Assembly (NCBI GenBank): GCA_033344915.1
Contig: JAWPML010000001.1
Coordinates: 1,794,369-1,858,368 of the forward strand
Source of the DNA: Acidimicrobiales bacterium
GTDB taxonomy: Bacteria > Actinomycetota > Acidimicrobiia > Acidimicrobiales > Aldehydirespiratoraceae
Reading direction: 5' to 3'
DNA: 64,000 nt
Position numbers and translations under genes: made by a program. How positions within the stretch are numbered: position 1 is the stretch's first letter; each line of letters begins with the position of its first letter. The notes beneath the pieces are model-generated. The model did not search any database. It saw only the letters and a list, made by a program, of their open reading frames with translations, and was not told the origin of the DNA. Of this stretch, positions 60,263 through 64,000 are shown piece by piece.

Positions 60263-61779
60263 GGAAGGAGGTCGGGGGTCAACACCGCGGTCTGGAGCTT
60301 GTGGTGGAGCTCCTCGGCACAGCCCCGGAACCAGGCGGCGCCCGCGTCGGGCCGGTCGGCGTGTTCGCGCACGAGCCGAGCCCCGAGCGCCACCCGCAGC
60401 ACCGCGGGCTGGTCCGCCGAAGGCGGGCCGAGGGCGACCGGCTGGCCGAGGTGGAACCGGCGCCGCACCGCGGGGTCGGGCGACTCGACCTCGCTGTCGA
60501 GCACGGTGTGGAGCCGGCGCAGCGCATCGGCGTCGAGACGGGTGCCGTCGGGCCGGTGGATGGCGAGGCTGTAGACGGACGGGAACGCACCCAGCCCGCT
60601 CGCGAGCTCATGGACGGGCGGCGTCGGGATCGACAGCTCCACCAGCGGCGCCGGGCCGAACGTGCCGAGCAGGGCTGCGGCGAACGTGTGGTACACGCCG
60701 CTGCGCCGTTCGACGGAGATGGCGTGGTACGCCTCCATCTCGGCCAGCGCGGATTCCCAGCGCAGCAGCAGCCCCGGATTGGCCCGCACGGGGGCGCCCT
60801 CCCGGGCCCCGGCCCACGCGGCAGGCAGATCCACTGAGGTCACCCAGCCGTCGAGCCCGACCGGAAGCGGCCCGGGGTCGTCGGCCCACTCGCCGGGCAT
60901 CAGCAGGGCCCCGGAGAACGGCGGCCCGGAATAGAACTTGCTGCCGGTGAAGAGCACCACATAGCCCTTGCGCAGCGCCCGGCGGATGTCGGTCGGGGCG
61001 ACGCGGCCCTGGGCTGCGTCCATCAGCACGAGGATGCGGCCCGGATGGGCGGCGACGAGCTCGTCGACGCAGCGCACCGAGGGCGCCCGCAGGCCGGTTT
61101 TGGAGTGGGCGACCATGTGCAGGATCACGGTGCTGCCGGGCTCGTCGATCCCCCGTTCGACCGCCGCGGTCGCGGCCGCGTCCACCTCGTCGGGGTCGAG
61201 GGCGTGGCCGGCCGCGTCACGCAGATACACGGGCTCGGCCGAGCAGTACTCGCTGAGGCCGGTGAGGCCGATGCCCCAGTCGTCGGTCAGGCCGAGCGGC
61301 GGCGCCTCCGTGAAGGTGTCACCCGCGGCGGCGGGCATCGTGCCGCTCCCCAACTCACCAGCCCCGACCACGACATGGTGCAGGTGGCGAGCGCCGCGGG
61401 CCAGGGCCACGGACGACACCACGAACACGGCATCGGTGCCCGATGGCGTGAGCACGACCTCGCAGTCGGACACGGCGAAGATCGCTCGCAACCGGTCGCG
61501 CACACCATCGGCGGTCTCGAGCAGGGCGGCGACGGGGTCGACGCCGGTCTCGGCCCGCCAGCCGTCGAGGACCGCTCCCGCCGCGTCCCACCCGAGGGGC
61601 GAGGACCACGATGCCGTGCAGGACCCGAGCGGCTCACCGTCGCGGGGCACGCCACTGACCCGGTAGCGGTTGAGGCCGGTCGAGGGGTCGAGCCACTGAC
61701 GGTGATCACCACCGCTGTCGATCATCTCGTCGAGGGACAGACCACGAATGTCCACCGCCGTGTCCAGGGACTCTGTCAT
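60259..61779 (-). CDS. Fold-type-I PLP enzyme of unknown specificity
   Basis: 506 aa, first gene of the operon. Fold-type-I features: DRLRAIFAVSDCEVVLTPSG (about 93-112) and TPSGTDAVFVVSSVALARG (about 109-127; cofactor phosphate loop), ILHMVAHSKTGLRAPSVRCV (about 213-232), VLMDAAQGRVAPTDIRRAL (about 251-269; Asp to the PLP nitrogen) and VLFTGSKFYSGPPFSGALLM (about 275-294, Lys of the Schiff base). The layout is like class V aminotransferases or cysteine desulfurases, but the N-terminal 90 residues and C-terminal domain are longer and not recognised. It could be a transaminase, lyase or desulfurase-type enzyme. Coupling to a second, unrelated PLP enzyme is striking. Confidence 0.8.
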   Translation of the reverse strand: MTESLDTAVDIRGLSLDEMIDSGGDHRQWLDPSTGLNRYRVSGVPRDGEPLGSCTASWSSPLGWDAAGAVLDGWRAETGVDPVAALLETADGVRDRLRAIFAVSDCEVVLTPSGTDAVFVVSSVALARGARHLHHVVVGAGELGSGTMPAAAGDTFTEAPPLGLTDDWGIGLTGLSEYCSAEPVYLRDAAGHALDPDEVDAAATAAVERGIDEPGSTVILHMVAHSKTGLRAPSVRCVDELVAAHPGRILVLMDAAQGRVAPTDIRRALRKGYVVLFTGSKFYSGPPFSGALLMPGEWADDPGPLPVGLDGWVTSVDLPAAWAGAREGAPVRANPGLLLRWESALAEMEAYHAISVERRSGVYHTFAAALLGTFGPAPLVELSIPTPPVHELASGLGAFPSVYSLAIHRPDGTRLDADALRRLHTVLDSEVESPDPAVRRRFHLGQPVALGPPSADQPAVLRVALGARLVREHADRPDAGAAWFRGCAEELHHKLQTAVLTPDLLP

Positions 61780-61826
61780 CCATCGCCTCCACCGGCCCGC
61801 GCCGGACAGGCCCCCAACGTAGTCCG

Positions 61827-62429
61827 CTACGACTCGCGCAGGGCGACGGCGAGCGCCCGCAGTGCCCGGCCCCGGTGGCTGATCTCGTGCTTCTCGTCGC
61901 CCATCTCGGCGAACGAGCGCCCGTCACCTTCCACGGGCACGAACACCGGGTCGTAGCCGAAGCCGCCCGCCCCCTGCGGGGCCGGCGCGATCACACCCTC
62001 GACCACGCCCTCCACGGCGAGCTCGGACCCGTCGGGCCGCACCACCATCACGACCGTGCGGAAGCGGGCGGTGCGCTGGGACGGTTCGACCGCGCCGACC
62101 CGGTCGAGCTCGGCGAGGAGCTTGTCGACATTGTCCTGATACGTCGCGTCCTCACCGGCGTAGCGGGCCGAGTAGACGCCGGGGGCGCCGTCGAGCGCGT
62201 CGACCTCGAGGCCGGTGTCGTCGCTCACCGCGGCGGCGCCGGCCGCGGCACAGACGGCGACCGCCTTCAGCCGGGCGTTGCCCGCCAGGTCTGGCGCGTC
62301 CTCCACCACGTCGGCCAGGCCAGCGGGACGGGGCAGCAACTCGACGAGACCGTCGAGCACAAGCGCGATCTCGGCGACCTTGTCGGGGTTGGCGCTCGCG
62401 CAGACCAGTCGGGGCAGCGAGCCGGCCAC
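61827..62429 (-). CDS. rdgB: RdgB/HAM1 non-canonical purine NTP pyrophosphatase
   Basis: 200 aa from GTG 62429, which gives the family start RLVCASANPDKVAEIALVLD. Motifs: SDDTGLEVDALDGAPGVYSA (about 68-87), RYAGEDATYQDNVDKLLAEL (about 88-107), and GGFGYDPVFVPVEGDGRSFA (about 157-176) with the closing EKHEISHRGRALRAL (about 180). It hydrolyses dITP, XTP and related triphosphates to keep them out of DNA. The GTG is 1 nt from the TGA of the rph gene (TGACGTG), so translation is coupled; rph-rdgB pairs are common in bacteria. Confidence 0.95.
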   Translation of the reverse strand: MAGSLPRLVCASANPDKVAEIALVLDGLVELLPRPAGLADVVEDAPDLAGNARLKAVAVCAAAGAAAVSDDTGLEVDALDGAPGVYSARYAGEDATYQDNVDKLLAELDRVGAVEPSQRTARFRTVVMVVRPDGSELAVEGVVEGVIAPAPQGAGGFGYDPVFVPVEGDGRSFAEMGDEKHEISHRGRALRALAVALRES

Positions 62430-62430
62430 G

Positions 62431-63174
62431 TCAGCGACCGACGCTCCGGGGCGACGGCGGATCGGCCAGCACGGCCTTCTGCGCCTCGGTGATCGTGGCG
62501 ATCCCGCCCTCCGCCAGATCCAGGAGCGCATCCAACTCGGCTCGGTCGAACGTGTTGCCCTCGGCCGTGCCCTGCACCTCGATGAGCTGGCCGGTGCCGG
62601 TCATGATCACGTTGAAGTCCACGTCGGCCGTGGAGTCCTCCGGGTACGGCAGGTCGAGCACAGGCTGTCCGTCCACGATGCCGACCGAGATCGCGGCGCA
62701 TTCGGTGGTCAGCGGATTCGCCGGGATGGCGCCGTCAATCACCAGCCGCTCACAGGCGTCGTGCAGGGCGATGTAGGCGCCGCAGATCGAGGCGGTGCGG
62801 GTGCCGCCGTCGGCCTGGAGCACGTCGCAGTCGAGGCGGATCGAGTGCTCGCCGAGGGCCACCATGTCGGTGACGGCCCGCAGCGAACGGCCGATGAGCC
62901 GCTCGATCTCCTGGGTGCGGCCCTTGGCGCCGTTGCGCTCACGGCGGATCCGCTCCGGCGACGAGCCGGGCAGCATCGAGTACTCGGCGGTGACCCAGCC
63001 CTCGCCGTTGCCCTTCATCCAGCGGGGCACGTCGTCCTCGACCGAGGCGGTGCACAGCACCCGGGTCTCCCCGAAGCTCACGAGGGCCGAGCCCATCGTC
63101 ATGTTGGTGAAGTCACGGACGAACGAGAAGGGGCGGAGGTCGTCGGGCTGACGACCGTCGTAGCGGGTGGGCAC
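62431..63174 (-). CDS. rph: Ribonuclease PH
   Basis: 247 aa from GTG 63174, chosen because it gives [20 protein letters not shown] and GGAG precedes it by 8 nt; longer frames read into noncoding sequence. Motifs: [20 protein letters not shown] (about 29-48), [20 protein letters not shown] (about 59-78), [20 protein letters not shown] (about 84-103), [20 protein letters not shown] (about 111-130; phosphate site) and [20 protein letters not shown] (about 169-188; metal Asp). It is the phosphorolytic 3'-5' exonuclease that trims tRNA 3' ends. rdgB follows within 1 nt. Confidence 0.96.
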   Translation of the reverse strand: MPTRYDGRQPDDLRPFSFVRDFTNMTMGSALVSFGETRVLCTASVEDDVPRWMKGNGEGWVTAEYSMLPGSSPERIRRERNGAKGRTQEIERLIGRSLRAVTDMVALGEHSIRLDCDVLQADGGTRTASICGAYIALHDACERLVIDGAIPANPLTTECAAISVGIVDGQPVLDLPYPEDSTADVDFNVIMTGTGQLIEVQGTAEGNTFDRAELDALLDLAEGGIATITEAQKAVLADPPSPRSVGR

Positions 63175-63296
63175 GGTGGGCTCCGGAGTCGAGTTGGTAC
63201 AGATCTCGAAGTCGCAGCCCGGCAGGGCCACGTCGACCGGGCCACCGTAGGCCGCGACGGCCTCCTCGCGGTGCGGGACGGTCGATGCGGTTGAAC

Positions 63297-63710
63297 TCAG
63301 TCGCTCGGCGCGAGGAGTGGCACGGTCGGGAAGTAGGTGCGATAGCGGCTGACGTCTCGGGTGAGAAGCTGGAATTCGGCGATCGCCGCGTGGGCGCCGA
63401 TGAAGAAGTCGGGAAGCGGTGTCGTCTTCGCGCCCTGGCTTCGTCGGTAGTCCAGAAACGCCTTGCCGGCGAGGAACGCGGCAGCCCACGGAATGGGCTC
63501 GCGCCGGTAGTCCTCATGCGGAAGCGCATCCTCGAGCGCCTCGATCGATGAGAACCTGACGGACACTTCCGAATACACCACCACGTTGATGTGCAGCGGG
63601 CCGGTTTCCGCGGCCTCGGCGAGCGCGGTGAGGGACCAGTCCTGCCAGACCGGATCTTCGGTCATGATGTCCAACAACACGTTGCTGTCGACCAGGGTGC
63701 CGTAGGTCAT
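63297..63710 (-). CDS. vapC: PIN-domain toxin (VapC)
   Basis: 137 aa. PIN-domain acidic residues are in [15 protein letters not shown] (about 5-19, Asp8), [11 protein letters not shown] (about 43-53, Glu), [20 protein letters not shown] (about 97-116, Asp) and [15 protein letters not shown] (about 115-129). The layout is the ribonuclease fold of VapC toxins. It lies 1 nt downstream of an AbrB-type antitoxin gene in the same transcript (TGACATG). The 122-bp gap to rph on its 3' side holds no gene I can identify. Target RNA is unknown. Confidence 0.92.
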   Translation of the reverse strand: MTYGTLVDSNVLLDIMTEDPVWQDWSLTALAEAAETGPLHINVVVYSEVSVRFSSIEALEDALPHEDYRREPIPWAAAFLAGKAFLDYRRSQGAKTTPLPDFFIGAHAAIAEFQLLTRDVSRYRTYFPTVPLLAPSD

Positions 63711-63711
63711 G

Positions 63712-63939
63712 TCACGGTTCTCGGGTGAGAGCCATGATCTCGTCGGTTGTCATGTCGATGTCGCCGCGGCCTCGAAGCCGTTCCGCGAGCTGACGCCCCC
63801 TGGTCGGTCGACCACGGGCCTTTCGCACGACGATGGTGTCGTTGTCACGCTCGAACTCGACCTCGGTTCCCGCCCCGATACCGAGCGCGTCACGGAGGTC
63901 CTTCGGGATCGTGACTTGGCCCTTCTCCGTCACTCTCAT
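63712..63939 (-). CDS. vapB: AbrB/MazE-type antitoxin (VapB)
   Basis: 75 aa. A SpoVT/AbrB swapped-hairpin DNA-binding domain: MRVTEKGQVTIPKDLRDALG (1-20) and GTEVEFERDNDTIVVRKARG (about 24-43); the C-terminal arm (RGRQLAERLRGRGDIDMTTD) is the toxin-binding part. It is paired with a PIN toxin. ATG 63939 lies 7 nt beyond the -10 of a promoter covered by a dyad, so the mRNA is likely leaderless and autorepressed. Confidence 0.92.
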   Translation of the reverse strand: MRVTEKGQVTIPKDLRDALGIGAGTEVEFERDNDTIVVRKARGRPTRGRQLAERLRGRGDIDMTTDEIMALTREP

Positions 63940-63940
63940 G

Positions 63941-63968
63941 GTAAGAATCCTACAGGTAGTACTCTTAC
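63941..63968 (-). promoter_or_regulatory. VapBC promoter with operator dyad
   Basis: Arms GTAAGAAT (63941-63948) and ACTCTTAC (63961-63968) match at 7 of 8 positions. The -10 TAGGAT is at 63952-63947 on the minus strand and overlaps one arm. The position is that of an AbrB-type autoregulatory operator. The -35 is weak (TGGACG at 63975-63970). Confidence 0.7.
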
Positions 63969-64000
63969 TCGTCCACCGGTCGCCGCCCGGAGCGCGCGTC

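Overview
High-GC (about 70%), gene-dense chromosomal DNA from an actinobacterium. An Acidimicrobiia-type (Ilumatobacter-like) organism is the best fit, but this is inferred from gene content and codon use without a marker tree. Pointers are a RamB-like regulator beside the glyoxylate-shunt genes, a DUF222/HNH protein behind an actinobacterial LexA box, several acyl-CoA catabolic genes, Thr-rich (TTT) lipoproteins, and promoters that appear to give leaderless mRNAs. The window looks like core chromosome. I see no prophage, insertion sequence, integrase or CRISPR array. Coding density is high, genes on one strand often overlap by ATGA, and no gene-free stretch exceeds 300 bp apart from the tRNA block near 16.0-16.4 kb.

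Layout. 0-5.4 kb: N-terminal end of a PhoH-like ATPase, a two-repeat beta-rich protein, then a RamB-like regulator divergent from malate synthase and isocitrate lyase (acetate/fatty-acid C2 assimilation). 5.4-12.3 kb: DUF805 protein, GT-C-like membrane protein, cyclopropane-fatty-acid synthase, carotenoid oxygenase, a degenerate M28 peptidase and an acyl-CoA dehydrogenase. 12.2-13.6 kb: a scar with three truncated genes. 13.8-16.4 kb: type III glutamine synthetase and tRNAs Arg, His and Lys. 16.4-23 kb: phosphodiesterase, lipoprotein, crotonase/SDR pair, and a copper-type P-ATPase driven by a MerR regulator through a recognisable MerR promoter. 23-33.9 kb: SelO, a MOSC protein, an SDR, a nitroreductase-SRPBCC fusion, DMT and TauE transporters, adenosine deaminase, SDR/crotonase and a 780-aa Asp-box protein. 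33.9-43.4 kb: TIM-barrel isomerase, MOSC with a compact PEP-utilising-domain protein, acyl-CoA dehydrogenase, CDF zinc exporter, amidohydrolase, two crotonases and an aminotransferase. 43.5-52.8 kb: OafA-like acyltransferase, uridine kinase, ECF sigma factor with a coupled membrane protein, hydrolase, TrmA/RumA methyltransferase, rpe, MOSC and a lipoprotein. 52.8-55.9 kb: SOS-controlled HNH protein, ClpP, lipoprotein and tRNA-Leu. 55.9-61.8 kb: a tightly coupled six-gene minus-strand operon (two PLP enzymes of different folds, DMT exporter, GNAT acetyltransferase, two alpha/beta hydrolases). 61.8-64 kb: rdgB, rph and a VapBC toxin-antitoxin pair.

How it fits together. Much of the content serves fatty-acid/acyl-CoA breakdown (two acyl-CoA dehydrogenases, four crotonases, SDRs) feeding acetyl-CoA into the glyoxylate shunt. 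The least explained unit is the 55.9-61.8 kb PLP/PLP/exporter/acetyltransferase/hydrolase operon, which I rate the best candidate for an undescribed small-molecule pathway. The clearest regulatory finds are the MerR dyad promoter of the copper ATPase, the LexA box filling the 17-bp spacer of the HNH promoter, and the dyad over the VapBC promoter.
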